NCBI RefSeq assembly: GCF_017792025.1
Contig: NZ_CP046956.1
Location: forward strand, 3,968,001-4,032,000
Direction of reading: 5' to 3'
DNA length: 64,000 nt
Source: Sediminibacillus dalangtanensis
GTDB taxonomy: Bacteria > Bacillota > Bacilli > Bacillales > Amphibacillaceae
The position numbers were made by a program, and so were the translations under genes. Shown piece by piece: positions 53,212 to 61,499 of this stretch. The notes under the pieces were generated by a model, which was not told where the DNA came from, did not search any database, and worked only from the letters and a program-made list of their open reading frames with translations. How positions within the stretch are numbered: position 1 is the stretch's first letter; every line of letters begins with the position of its first letter.

Positions 53212-53838
53212 TTGGCAGTAACTCTTAAGGCGGAAAAACGGGAAGATTTAAAAAAATCACATACAAGATTGATTAGACAGCAAGGATTGGTTCCTGCTGT
53301 GGTATATGGGAAAGGAAAAGAGCCAAAAACAGTGGCTGTAAATAGTATAGAACTACTTAAAACGGTCCGAGACGAAGGACGTAACGCGATTATTTCCTTA
53401 ACGGTGGACGGCGACTCAGTGGATGTTATGTTGCATGACTATCAAGTCGAACCACTAAGGGACGAGTTGATCCATGCGGACTTCTATGCGGTTAATATGT
53501 CTCAGGAAATAGATGTGGAAGTACCAATCCATTTGGACGGCGAAGCTCAAGGCTCTAAAGATGGAGGAGTGTTGCAACAACCTCTTTACAATTTGGCCGT
53601 CCGCGCAAAGCCAGGTAATATTCCTGAAGAAATCGTCGTAGATGTCGCAAATCTTCAGGTTGGCGAAAGCATCACCGTTGCAGACTTACCTAAGAGTGGG
53701 GATTATGAAATCACCGAGGATGAGGGTACTACCATCGTCTCGATCTTGACTCCTGATTCTGGTACGGTTGAGGAAGAATCCGATGAAGAGCAAACAGAGC
53801 CGGAATTAGTCGATGCAGAAAAAAATGAAAATGAATAA
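53212..53838 (+). CDS. ctc: General stress ribosomal protein L25 (Ctc/TL5)
   Basis: Binds 5S rRNA in the large subunit. The 208-residue protein has the N-terminal L25 domain (about 1-92; RLIRQQGLVPAVVYGKG) and the C-terminal beta domain of the CTC form (about 93-185), ending in an acidic tail (VEEESDEEQTEPELVDAEKN). TTG 53212 follows GGAGGGTGATTAAC; the in-frame GTG at 53203 is part of that ribosome site. Stress expression is suggested by the sigma-B-like promoter. Confidence 0.94.
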   Translation: MAVTLKAEKREDLKKSHTRLIRQQGLVPAVVYGKGKEPKTVAVNSIELLKTVRDEGRNAIISLTVDGDSVDVMLHDYQVEPLRDELIHADFYAVNMSQEIDVEVPIHLDGEAQGSKDGGVLQQPLYNLAVRAKPGNIPEEIVVDVANLQVGESITVADLPKSGDYEITEDEGTTIVSILTPDSGTVEEESDEEQTEPELVDAEKNENE

Positions 53839-53851
53839 GGCTAATAGAATG

Positions 53852-53881
53852 AAAGGTACAGTCATTGGACTGTACCTTTTT
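53852..53881. terminator. Terminator between ctc and niaR
   Basis: AAAGGTACAGTC-ATTG-GACTGTACCTTT; T-rich on the plus side, and its A-rich upstream arm may also end niaR transcripts on the minus strand. Confidence 0.88.
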
Positions 53882-53896
53882 GCTGTAGAAATATAG

Positions 53897-54436
53897 TCAA
53901 GTATGAATGAGGATATCCGCTTTCTCCAGTGCTGTACAGGCGGCATCCAATTTTTCCTCTGTGTCTGCTTCTAACGTATGCAGATGGGTTCCATCTGTAA
54001 GCTGAGAGAGATAGGCAGCATTTGTTGAATGGATTTTGTCCAGGAACTGATCTACTTCATGTCGGCTGCTTACCATGATGGAAGCAGTCAAATCGCCGTA
54101 GACCGGATGTTCAATTCGAACATCTTTTACCGTCACCCCATGGTCGACCAGCAGATACAACTCTTCTTTTGTTTGATCCGGCCGATGCGTGCAGGCAATC
54201 ACCCGTTTATGCAAGAACTCCTCAGGCGTTTCGCGAATATATAAATAGCCTTGGCTTGTTGCCATAATCGGCTCATTTTTTGCTTTTAACAAGGAGATAT
54301 CCTGGACAATAACTTGTCTGCTGACGTTTGTTTTTTCAGCGAGTTCACCACCGGTAATCGGATTTTTAGCGTCTTTCAGCCACTGCAAAATCGTCCCCCG
54401 TCTTTTTTCTCCTGTCAGCTTTTGATTATTTCCCAT
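53897..54436 (-). CDS. niaR: Niacin-responsive transcriptional repressor NiaR (YrxA/NadR)
   Basis: Represses NAD synthesis and niacin transport genes when nicotinate is plentiful. The 179-residue protein has an N-terminal winged helix-turn-helix (about 8-65; PITGGELAEKTNVSRQVIVQ) and a C-terminal 3H domain with conserved His residues (HKRVIACTH, DHGVTVKDVRIEHPVYG, SRHEVDQF). ATG 54436 follows AAGGAGTGTGTACG; three upstream in-frame codons overlap that site. It lies 36 bp after nifS on the same strand, divergent from nadBCA, as in B. subtilis. Confidence 0.94.
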   Translation of the reverse strand: MGNNQKLTGEKRRGTILQWLKDAKNPITGGELAEKTNVSRQVIVQDISLLKAKNEPIMATSQGYLYIRETPEEFLHKRVIACTHRPDQTKEELYLLVDHGVTVKDVRIEHPVYGDLTASIMVSSRHEVDQFLDKIHSTNAAYLSQLTDGTHLHTLEADTEEKLDAACTALEKADILIHT

Positions 54437-54472
54437 CGTACACACTCCTTCTTGATACGCTACTGTTTGTCT

Positions 54473-55612
54473 TTATTGTGTTATAAAGAATTTAGCCAGT
54501 AAAGTATTAAGTATTCTTGCTGCCTCGGTAATTTCTGCTTTTGTTGTTTCCCGGCCAAATGAAAAACGGATAAACTCCAGTGCCTGTTCATCGGTTCTTC
54601 CGATAGCTTTGATTGTTTTTGAGGGGTCCTGCTGTCCACTGCTGCAGGCAGAGCCAGTGGAGATAGCCAGACCGTTCCGATTGCATTCCAGCATGACGTA
54701 TTGTCCCTGGATTCCTGGAAAGCGGACTCCGAGAATATGAGGAAGATGTTCCCTAGCACCACCTTCTATTACTACATTGCTGGACTTATCCGAAAGTAAC
54801 TCGATAAACGCAGAGCGAAGCTGTTTATACCGCTCTTGATTGGCTGTCATTTCTTCATGTAGAAGTTCTGCTGCCGTAACAAATGCCGCAATACCAGGTA
54901 CATTAACAGTTCCCGGGCGAAACCCCTTCTCATGCGTGGTGTCTGGCAGTAAAGCTCTAAAAGGTACAGACGGATTGATATAAACGGCGCCAACTCCCTT
55001 GGGTCCGTACACCTTATGACTCGAGACGGAGATACTATCGATTGGAAGATCTGCGAGAGCTAAAGGCTGTTTACAAAAAGTCTGGACACAATCGCTATGG
55101 AACAATACGCCTTGAGCATGGAGCAGGCTGCCGATTGCTTTTATTGGTTGTATGGTGCCTATTTCCCCATTTCCATGCTGGATGGATGCTAGGATGGTTT
55201 CTTCGCGGATTGCCTCCTTCAGTTCTTCCAGGTCGATCAATCCATTAGAATCTACTGGCAAATAGGTCACCTCATAGCCGAACGTTTCCATCCGGGCAAA
55301 AAAATGGAGAATGGAGGAATGTTCGATACGCGTAGTAATTAAGTGATTTCCTTTATGGTTGTTTGCTTCTATCAGGGATTGGAGAGCGAGTACATTCGAT
55401 TCACTTCCTCCACTTGTAAAATAGATGCCATCCTTCTCAGCGTGTAGAAGGTTTCCCAGTTGGTTTCGGCAATTTTCTAACAACTGGTTTGCTTGTGTGC
55501 CCATATCATGTAAACTGCTTGAATTGCCAAAAAAATTTTTTGATACTTCTACATACATTTGCAATGCTTCTTCACGTGGCGGGGTGGTGGCGGCGTGGTC
55601 CATGTAGATCAT
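54473..55612 (-). CDS. nifS: Cysteine desulfurase NifS (NAD-locus type)
   Basis: PLP enzyme that takes sulfur from cysteine; in this context it supplies the 4Fe-4S cluster of NadA. The 379-residue protein starts MIYMDHAATTPPREEALQ, has SIQHGNGEIGTIQPI (about 148-162), the PLP lysine in SVSSHKVYGPKG (about 198-209) and the active Cys in STGSACSSGQQ (about 318-328). ATG 55612 follows GAAAGGAGAAAAAA. First gene of nifS-niaR. Its upstream region is occupied by tandem repeats. Confidence 0.94.
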   Translation of the reverse strand: MIYMDHAATTPPREEALQMYVEVSKNFFGNSSSLHDMGTQANQLLENCRNQLGNLLHAEKDGIYFTSGGSESNVLALQSLIEANNHKGNHLITTRIEHSSILHFFARMETFGYEVTYLPVDSNGLIDLEELKEAIREETILASIQHGNGEIGTIQPIKAIGSLLHAQGVLFHSDCVQTFCKQPLALADLPIDSISVSSHKVYGPKGVGAVYINPSVPFRALLPDTTHEKGFRPGTVNVPGIAAFVTAAELLHEEMTANQERYKQLRSAFIELLSDKSSNVVIEGGAREHLPHILGVRFPGIQGQYVMLECNRNGLAISTGSACSSGQQDPSKTIKAIGRTDEQALEFIRFSFGRETTKAEITEAARILNTLLAKFFITQ

Positions 55613-55634
55613 TTTTTTCTCCTTTCTTTTTTAA

Positions 55635-55922
55635 GGAAGTTCTAAAATCGGACAAAAATGACACGTCGAATCTCTGCGTTAGCTCTCTTTTCCGGTACTC
55701 ACGTATTAAAAGCATACGCTCCGTTCCTCAAAGCATCGCTGCCTTGACCTTCTAGGTCCTTTTTGTCCTCTTTTAGAACACCAATTGTAAAGGAAGTTCT
55801 AAAATGCGGGGAAAATGACACGTCGAATCTCTTCGTTAGCTCCCTTTTCCGGTACTCACGTATAAAAACATACGCTCCGTTCCTCAAAGTATCGCTGCCT
55901 TGACTTTCTAGGTCCTTTTTAG
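55635..55922 (-). repeat. Tandem direct repeat, two ~150-bp units (family C)
   Basis: Unit 1 about 55635-55779, unit 2 about 55790-55922. Both read AAGGAAGTTCTAAAAT.., GACACGTCGAATCTCT, CGTTAGCTC, TTTTCCGGTACTCACGTAT, CATACGCTCCGTTCCTCAAA, CGCTGCCTTGAC and TTCTAGGTCCTTTTT with few differences. On the minus strand each ends in TTTTAGAACTTCC. Orientation is arbitrary. Confidence 0.88.
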
Positions 55923-55994
55923 ATTACAGTTTAATGCAATTAAATAATAGATAATCGATACACTGCGAACCAATGAGGTTATTAAGGTTGAGTG

Positions 55995-56155
55995 CTCGTG
56001 ACGAGTTTAGGCAGATACTTCACTTTCCGTGGACACGACTTCAGCTTCCTCAGAATCAAAATGCAGCTTCTCTTCCAGGGTCTTCAGCCTCGTGCTGTCT
56101 CCCCTGAAGTCTATGTATTATGTCTACGCTGGTAGGAGTGTTCTCACAGTCACTC
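55995..56155 (+). repeat. Intergenic repeat family A, copy 4 (diverged)
   Basis: CACTTTCCGTGGACACGAC, TTCAGCTTCCTCAGAATC, then GTGCTGTCTCCCCTGAAGTC and TCTACGCTGG. It keeps the motif order of family A with many substitutions. Confidence 0.6.
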
Positions 56156-56438
56156 AATATAAATCTTTCTTTAGATAGAACGTAGACTGCTCCATCTGAA
56201 AAAGACCGAAGCGTACACCAATACTTTTTCTGGATGCAATAGCTGGCCCGCAGGCAAACAAGAAGGCATAGTTAAATAAGCAGTAAGATACTTTTAGCGT
56301 AGTGTATTTCCGAAGCGTTGGGGCCCGCTCGCTTCTGTCCAGGAAAGAAGATGAGAAAATCCCCAATTAAATCTTATGCCCTTTCGTACAAAATCGATAG
56401 TCCTTTTAAAAACTATTTAATAAAATAAACAAAGCTCT

Positions 56439-56480
56439 TGTCATTCATTAAATAATATGTAAATATAGGTGTCAAGACAC
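56439..56480 (+). promoter_or_regulatory. nadB promoter with candidate NiaR operator
   Basis: TTGTCA (56439-56444), 17 bases, AATATA (56462-56467), then GTGTCAAGACAC (56469-56480), a near-perfect palindrome placed where transcription would start. The complement GTGTCTTGACAC resembles the NiaR motif as I remember it (TGTCTTGACA core). The promoter boxes are weak. Confidence 0.65.
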
Positions 56481-56540
56481 ATAGATATACATTTTTTTCA
56501 TAGCAGTTATCGGAAGACTTTAAATAGGGGAGGCGCGACG

Positions 56541-58073
56541 ATGCCTTGCACGGATGTAATAATCATCGGCGGCGGCTTGTCTGCATTAGTGGCTGCCAAG
56601 AAGTTAAGTAAGCATAAAAATGTGATTATTTTCACAAAATCCACAAAAACTTCAAGTAACTCATACATGGCCCAAGGCGGAGTAGCGGCAGCAATTGGCA
56701 AGGGGGATGACTGGTCTAGTCACTTCGAGGATACAATGGCTGCAGGTTGTCATTATAATCAAAGCGACCAAGTTCGAACGCTCGTACAACAAGGCCCGGC
56801 TCATATTAAGCAGCTGATGAAAGAAGGATTGGAATTTGATCGGGAGACAGGTGGCCGGATCGCTTTAGGGAAAGAGGGGGCCCATTCCCAGCGTCGTATC
56901 CTTCATGCTGGCGGCGATGCTACTGGAAAAGCGATGACCACGTTTTTACTCGATCAAATTCAAGACAATGTCGCGATTATTGAAAAGGAGATGGCTGTTG
57001 ACTTGATTACGGAGCGAGGACGGTGCCGAGGAATAAAGTCAATCAATAAAAATGGCTCGGTTCATTACCATTTTGCAGAACATACCATCATCGCAACTGG
57101 AGGGGTCGGCAGCCTCTACAAATATACATCCAACCATGCCTCTGTGATAGGTGATGGAATCGCGATGGCTTACCGCGCTGGTGTTGAACTGGTCGATCTG
57201 GAATTTATTCAGTTCCATCCAACCATGCTCTATCGAGATGGAGAAGTGCTCGGCCTTATTTCCGAAGCTGTAAGAGGTGAAGGAGCCTTTTTGGTAGATG
57301 AACGCGGTAGAAAGATTATGGACGGTGTCCATCCAATGGGAGATTTAGCGCCGCGCGATGTGGTTGCCAGGGAGATTTTCAACCAAATACAACAAGGAAT
57401 CGATGTTTTTCTGGATATTTCGCCAGTGAGTAATTTTTCAAAGCGGTTTCCTACGATTCACCGGCTTTGTCAGAAGCACCACTTGGATAGGTCCCGCTTA
57501 CTCCCTGTCATTCCCGGTTCCCATTTTTTAATGGGCGGGATCAAAACAGGAAGAGGAGGGGAAACATCGCTGCCAGGATTGTATGCTGTCGGAGAAGCAG
57601 CCTGGACCGGTGTTCATGGAGCAAACCGCATTGCCAGCAATTCGTTATTGGAAGGAATTGTATTTGGGGATTTAACAGCAGAAAACATCTTGTCGAAAGC
57701 GCCGTCATTATTCGTAAACCATCCTGCTGCCTTTACAAATAATCAAGCATTCAAAGGGACACTTCCTCAGAAAGATGCTATTCGCTCGATGATGACGGAG
57801 TACGCAGGAGTAGTGCGGGACCAGCGAGGGCTTACAAAATTGAAAAAGTGGCTGGAAGAATCCTTCGATCCTCATGGGCCGATTACGATCGATAAGAGGG
57901 AGACAGCAGAGAAAGTGAATATGCTGACTGTAGCCTGGCTGATTACAACTTCTGCCTTAGCCAGAAGAGAAAGCCGGGGAGGTCATTACCGAACCGATTT
58001 TCCCGTTTCCAGCACAGAATGGGAAAACAAGAGGATAATCCGCCGATTGCAAAAGCAAGCAGCGGTGATATAG
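56541..58073 (+). CDS. nadB: L-aspartate oxidase
   Basis: First step of de novo NAD synthesis: FAD-dependent oxidation of L-Asp to iminoaspartate. The 510-residue protein has the dinucleotide loop VIIIGGGLSALVAAKKL (about 6-22), SYMAQGGVAAAIG (about 45-57), the FAD/substrate region EFIQFHPTMLY (about 222-232), LVDERGRKIMDG and the active Arg in LAPRDVVAREI (about 273-283). ATG 56541 follows AGGGGAGGCGCGACG; the open frame upstream crosses the candidate operator and is not used. First gene of nadB-nadC-nadA. Confidence 0.96.
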   Translation: MPCTDVIIIGGGLSALVAAKKLSKHKNVIIFTKSTKTSSNSYMAQGGVAAAIGKGDDWSSHFEDTMAAGCHYNQSDQVRTLVQQGPAHIKQLMKEGLEFDRETGGRIALGKEGAHSQRRILHAGGDATGKAMTTFLLDQIQDNVAIIEKEMAVDLITERGRCRGIKSINKNGSVHYHFAEHTIIATGGVGSLYKYTSNHASVIGDGIAMAYRAGVELVDLEFIQFHPTMLYRDGEVLGLISEAVRGEGAFLVDERGRKIMDGVHPMGDLAPRDVVAREIFNQIQQGIDVFLDISPVSNFSKRFPTIHRLCQKHHLDRSRLLPVIPGSHFLMGGIKTGRGGETSLPGLYAVGEAAWTGVHGANRIASNSLLEGIVFGDLTAENILSKAPSLFVNHPAAFTNNQAFKGTLPQKDAIRSMMTEYAGVVRDQRGLTKLKKWLEESFDPHGPITIDKRETAEKVNMLTVAWLITTSALARRESRGGHYRTDFPVSSTEWENKRIIRRLQKQAAVI

Positions 58074-58087
58074 GAGGAACCCAAAAC

Positions 58088-58999
58088 GTGAACACTATCA
58101 AATTAAAAGAATTGCTCCGGCGATTTTATTTGGAGGATATCGGCGATCAGGACTTGACGAGTACAGCCATTTTTCCCAACCATCAAACAGGTACGGGATC
58201 ATTTATTGCAAAGCAACAGGGAGTACTGGCAGGCCTATCGATCATTGCAGAAGCATACCGGTTGTTTGATCCATCAATCCGTGTCCAATTGCTGAAACGA
58301 GATGGCCAATCTGTTCGGCCCGGAGAGAAAATCGCAGAGGTGGAAGGACCTGTTCGCCATCTTCTCACTGGAGAAAGAGTCATTTTGAATTTACTGCAGC
58401 GAATGAGCGGTATTGCGACGAAAACGAGGCAAAGTGTCGATGCATTAGGCAGCAGGCATACAAAAATTTGTGATACTAGGAAAACGACTCCAGGCTTACG
58501 GATGCTGGAGAAGTATGCTGTAAGCTGTGGAGGAGGAAAAAATCACCGGTTTGGTTTATACGATGGAATCATGATCAAAGATAACCACATTGCATTTTGT
58601 GGATCGATTACCAAGGCGGTGCAGGCGGCTAGAAGCCATACAGGACACATGGTGAAAGTGGAAGTAGAGACAGAAAACAAAGAACAGGTGATAGAAGCTG
58701 TTGAGGCGGGAGCAGATGTGATTATGTTTGATAATCGCTCACCTCAGGAAGTGGCAGCGTTTGTTCAATACGTGCCAAAAGGAATCATTACCGAGGCCTC
58801 TGGTGGAATTACGGAAGATCGGCTCGCTGCATACCGGGACACAGGAGTTGATTACATTTCGCTCGGTTATTTAACCCATTCATTCCATGCTTTGGATATC
58901 AGTATGCTAGTAGAAAATCAATCGATAGGGGGAAGCATCGATGAAAATGATGGATGTACTTCAGCACACCAAAAAGCAAGTGTTGCCCGAAATATATAA
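58088..58999 (+). CDS. nadC: Nicotinate-nucleotide pyrophosphorylase (quinolinate phosphoribosyltransferase)
   Basis: Converts quinolinate and PRPP to nicotinate mononucleotide. The 303-residue protein shows [16 protein letters not shown] (about 101-116), [19 protein letters not shown] (about 129-147), [10 protein letters not shown] (about 162-171) and [11 protein letters not shown] (about 237-247). GTG 58088 follows TAGGAGGAACCCAAAAC and gives the family N-terminus. The C-terminus extends about 20 residues beyond the usual end and overlaps nadA by 59 bp in another frame. Confidence 0.95.
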   Translation: MNTIKLKELLRRFYLEDIGDQDLTSTAIFPNHQTGTGSFIAKQQGVLAGLSIIAEAYRLFDPSIRVQLLKRDGQSVRPGEKIAEVEGPVRHLLTGERVILNLLQRMSGIATKTRQSVDALGSRHTKICDTRKTTPGLRMLEKYAVSCGGGKNHRFGLYDGIMIKDNHIAFCGSITKAVQAARSHTGHMVKVEVETENKEQVIEAVEAGADVIMFDNRSPQEVAAFVQYVPKGIITEASGGITEDRLAAYRDTGVDYISLGYLTHSFHALDISMLVENQSIGGSIDENDGCTSAHQKASVARNI

Positions 59000-60047
59000 A
59001 GACTTGTCAGAGATGGAAATGATCGAAAGGGTAAATACAATAAAAGCAAAGTTTGGTGACCGGTTATTTATCCCCGGTCATCATTATCAAAAGGACGAGG
59101 TAATGCAATTTGCAGATGCAGCAGGCGATTCTTTACAGCTTGCTCAGTTGTCTGCTGCAAACGCAGCCGAATACATCGTTTTTTGCGGTGTGCACTTCAT
59201 GGCGGAGACAGCAGATATTCTCACAGAGGATTATCAGCAAGTAATTCTCCCCGATATGCGGGCAGGTTGTTCGATGGCCGATATGGCTGATATCCATCAA
59301 ACCGAAAGAGGCTGGAAGATACTGCAAGATACATTCGGTGATAGCATCATTCCCTTGACCTACGTTAACTCAACCGCAGCAATAAAAGCGTTTGTCGGCG
59401 AAAATGGAGGGGCAACCGTTACCTCCTCCAATGCCAAACACATGCTCGAGTGGGCTTTTACGCAAAAGGAACGGATCCTGTTTTTGCCTGATCAGCATTT
59501 GGGGAGGAATACAGCATACGATCTTGGTATTCCATTGGAAAACATGGCTGTGTGGAATCCGATCCTAGATCGGTTAGAATATGACGGGGACGCCGAAAAT
59601 ATACAAGTGATTTTGTGGAAAGGGCATTGTTCCGTCCATGAAAATTTTCGGGTTTCAAACGTGGAGTATATACGAGAAACACGGCCCGATATGAAGGTGA
59701 TCGTCCATCCTGAATGCAGTCGCGAGGTCGTCGAGCGTTCTGATTATGCAGGTTCCACTAAATATATCATTGATACCATTTCCGGAGCCCCGGCAGGTAG
59801 TAAATGGGCAATCGGAACGGAAATGAACCTTGTCAAACGATTGATGCAACAGCATCCTGATAAAGATATTATTTCCTTGAATCCACACATGTGTCCGTGT
59901 TTGACAATGAATCGAATCGATCTTCCCCACCTCTTGTGGGTGCTTGAATCCTTGGATGACGGAACGGTCGAAAATCAAATAAAAGTGGAAGCCCCGATTG
60001 CAGATGGGGCAAAGCTTGCCCTAGACCGAATGCTGGCTAGAGCATGA
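58941..60047 (+). CDS. nadA: Quinolinate synthase A
   Basis: 4Fe-4S enzyme joining iminoaspartate and dihydroxyacetone phosphate to quinolinate. The 368-residue protein matches the long Bacillus class: [20 protein letters not shown] (about 43-62), the first cluster Cys in [13 protein letters not shown] (about 110), [19 protein letters not shown] (Cys about 231), and the third in [12 protein letters not shown] (about 316-327). Start ATG follows TAGGGGGAAGCATCG and lies inside the end of nadC. Confidence 0.96.
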   Translation: MKMMDVLQHTKKQVLPEIYKDLSEMEMIERVNTIKAKFGDRLFIPGHHYQKDEVMQFADAAGDSLQLAQLSAANAAEYIVFCGVHFMAETADILTEDYQQVILPDMRAGCSMADMADIHQTERGWKILQDTFGDSIIPLTYVNSTAAIKAFVGENGGATVTSSNAKHMLEWAFTQKERILFLPDQHLGRNTAYDLGIPLENMAVWNPILDRLEYDGDAENIQVILWKGHCSVHENFRVSNVEYIRETRPDMKVIVHPECSREVVERSDYAGSTKYIIDTISGAPAGSKWAIGTEMNLVKRLMQQHPDKDIISLNPHMCPCLTMNRIDLPHLLWVLESLDDGTVENQIKVEAPIADGAKLALDRMLARA

Positions 60048-60064
60048 AGAGAGAGCTGTTGATT

Positions 60065-60104
60065 GGGCGCCAAAAGGATAACGGTCTTTTTGGCGCCTTT
60101 TTTT
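60065..60104 (+). terminator. Terminator after nadBCA
   Basis: GGCGCCAAAAG / CTTTTTGGCGCC with a 9-base loop, followed by seven T. Confidence 0.93.
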
Positions 60105-60146
60105 GTATAACAGAAAATACTGTGGGTATTTCTCCTTAACTGGAGG

Positions 60147-60354
60147 GAGCAAGGCGCTTGCGCTTTTCTTTATTGTATTGGAAATTATAAATTAACTGTC
60201 TGTGGATCATTATTGGCTGAAACAGCCACGTCCAGCTCCAGCGCCTACCCCATCGAGGTCTTAAGCCCAGCCTCGGTGTGGCAAAAAGCGCCACGCCGAG
60301 GCTGTTCTTAAGCTTGTCGGGGGTGAGCAAGGCGCTTGCGCTTTTCTTTATTGC
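60147..60354 (+). repeat. Intergenic repeat family B, copy 3 (long form)
   Basis: Two copies of GCAAGGCGCTTGCGCTTTTC (about 60149-60168 and 60327-60346) flank AACTGTCTGTGGATCATTAT, GGCTGAAACAGCCACGTCCAG, CGAGGTCTTAAGC and a long hairpin AGCCTCGGTGTGGC / GCGCCACGCCGAGGCT (about 60271-60303). It fills most of the 380-bp gap between nadA and pth, where I see no gene. Confidence 0.8.
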
Positions 60355-60427
60355 TTTATTTTTATGGGTAAACTAAGTACAATAAGAGGGTATCGACGTT
60401 TATCATGGATAGAAAGACGTGAATGCA

Positions 60428-60988
60428 ATGAAATGTATAGTAGGACTGGGGAACCCAGGAAAAAAATTCGAGCAAACACGCCACAATATAGGATTTATGA
60501 TTATTGATGAAATTGCCAGAAGGCATCAAATTAAGTTGAAGAAGAAAAAGTTCAATGGCCTTTATGCACTGGAATCGATTAATGGTGAGAAGGTCGTGCT
60601 GCTCAAGCCGCAGACTTATATGAATTTATCCGGCGAGTCGATCAGGCCGCTTGCTGATTACTATGAAATGGATTTAAGCGAAATCGTTGTTATTTACGAT
60701 GAACTGGACTTGCCCCAGGGAAAAATCCGTTTGCGTGAAAAAGGCGGCCATGGAGGGCATAACGGCATCCGTTCGATTATCGATCACTTAGGGACGAAGG
60801 AATTCAAGCGAATCCGCGTAGGGATCGGGCGTCCTTCCACCCCGATGCCGGTTCCGGACTACGTGCTTGGAACCTTCAGCAAACAGGAGCAGCAAACCAT
60901 GGATGAAGTTGTGGAAAAAGCAGCTGATGCTTGTGAAACTTGGCTGGAGAAGCCTTTCTTGGAAGTAATGAATGAATTTAACCGCTAA
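60428..60988 (+). CDS. pth: Peptidyl-tRNA hydrolase
   Basis: Recycles tRNA from dropped-off peptidyl-tRNA; SpoVC in B. subtilis. The 186-residue protein has [20 protein letters not shown] (about 3-22) with Asn and the catalytic His, [11 protein letters not shown] (about 64-74), [18 protein letters not shown] (about 91-108) and [15 protein letters not shown] 60428 agrees with the family N-terminus; the in-frame GTG at 60419 and ATG both have only weak ribosome sites. Confidence 0.95.
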   Translation: MKCIVGLGNPGKKFEQTRHNIGFMIIDEIARRHQIKLKKKKFNGLYALESINGEKVVLLKPQTYMNLSGESIRPLADYYEMDLSEIVVIYDELDLPQGKIRLREKGGHGGHNGIRSIIDHLGTKEFKRIRVGIGRPSTPMPVPDYVLGTFSKQEQQTMDEVVEKAADACETWLEKPFLEVMNEFNR

Positions 60989-61039
60989 TTCATAGACTGA
61001 ATTAACATAGGTATAGAAACCTTCCCTACGGAAAAACTG

Positions 61040-61066
61040 AAAGTGTATGTATAAAACACTTTTTTT
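61040..61066 (+). terminator. Terminator after pth
   Basis: AAGTGT-ATGTATAAA-ACACTT followed by T-run. Confidence 0.8.
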
Positions 61067-61084
61067 CCAGAGGAGGTTTTTCGT

Positions 61085-61315
61085 ATGTCGCTTGTTTACC
61101 AGTGCAAGCATTGCGGAAATGAAGTTGGCAAGCTGAATCAGCAAGTGCTTGATGAGCAGCAATTAGGTTTTCATACGCTTAGCCAGGATGAGAAAAGGGA
61201 AATGATTCATTATCAGGCTAATGGAGATGTCCATATCCAAACGATATGTGAAAATTGCCAGTCATCCTTGGAGCAGCATCCTCATTACCATGAATTGGAT
61301 TATTTTTTGCAGTAA
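61085..61315 (+). CDS. fin: Anti-sigma-F factor Fin
   Basis: Small zinc protein made in the forespore that binds sigma-F and helps the switch to sigma-G. The 76-residue protein has two Cys pairs (CKHCG, about 8-12; CENCQ, about 56-60) and conserved GFHTLSQDEKREMIHY and HPHYHELDYFLQ, as in B. subtilis YabK. Start ATG follows AGAGGAGGTTTTTCGT. It lies between pth and mfd as in B. subtilis. Confidence 0.93.
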   Translation: MSLVYQCKHCGNEVGKLNQQVLDEQQLGFHTLSQDEKREMIHYQANGDVHIQTICENCQSSLEQHPHYHELDYFLQ

Positions 61316-61499
61316 TGAGAGTTTGTTGGTTTTATATAAAATGTGCAGGTTTCCCTCGGTTTATCAGAGGGGAAGCTGTTCTCTTCATAAAAAATTGCCA
61401 TATTTGTTAAAAGTAATAAGCTTTGGTTTTCGCCAAGGCATTTTTGTACTTATTTGTAAAATTTTCATAACTGGTTAATGAATAGTAGGGGGAGGCACC

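Larger units (their letters stand above)
55613..56540. other. Long nifS-nadB divergent region filled with repeats
   Basis: 928 bp without a supported gene. In order: a two-unit tandem repeat (about 55635-55922), an AT-rich stretch, a diverged family A repeat (about 55995-56155), an unassigned stretch with fragments resembling other repeats, then the nadB promoter/operator. Short open frames here come from the repeats. Confidence 0.7.

Noticed and set aside
55699..55887. 62-codon frame in the nifS-nadB gap with an internally repeated peptide
   Set aside because: It arises from the two tandem family C repeat units and has no ribosome site.
55635..55922. CRISPR array
   Set aside because: Only two long units in direct contact, with no regular short repeats, distinct spacers or cas genes.
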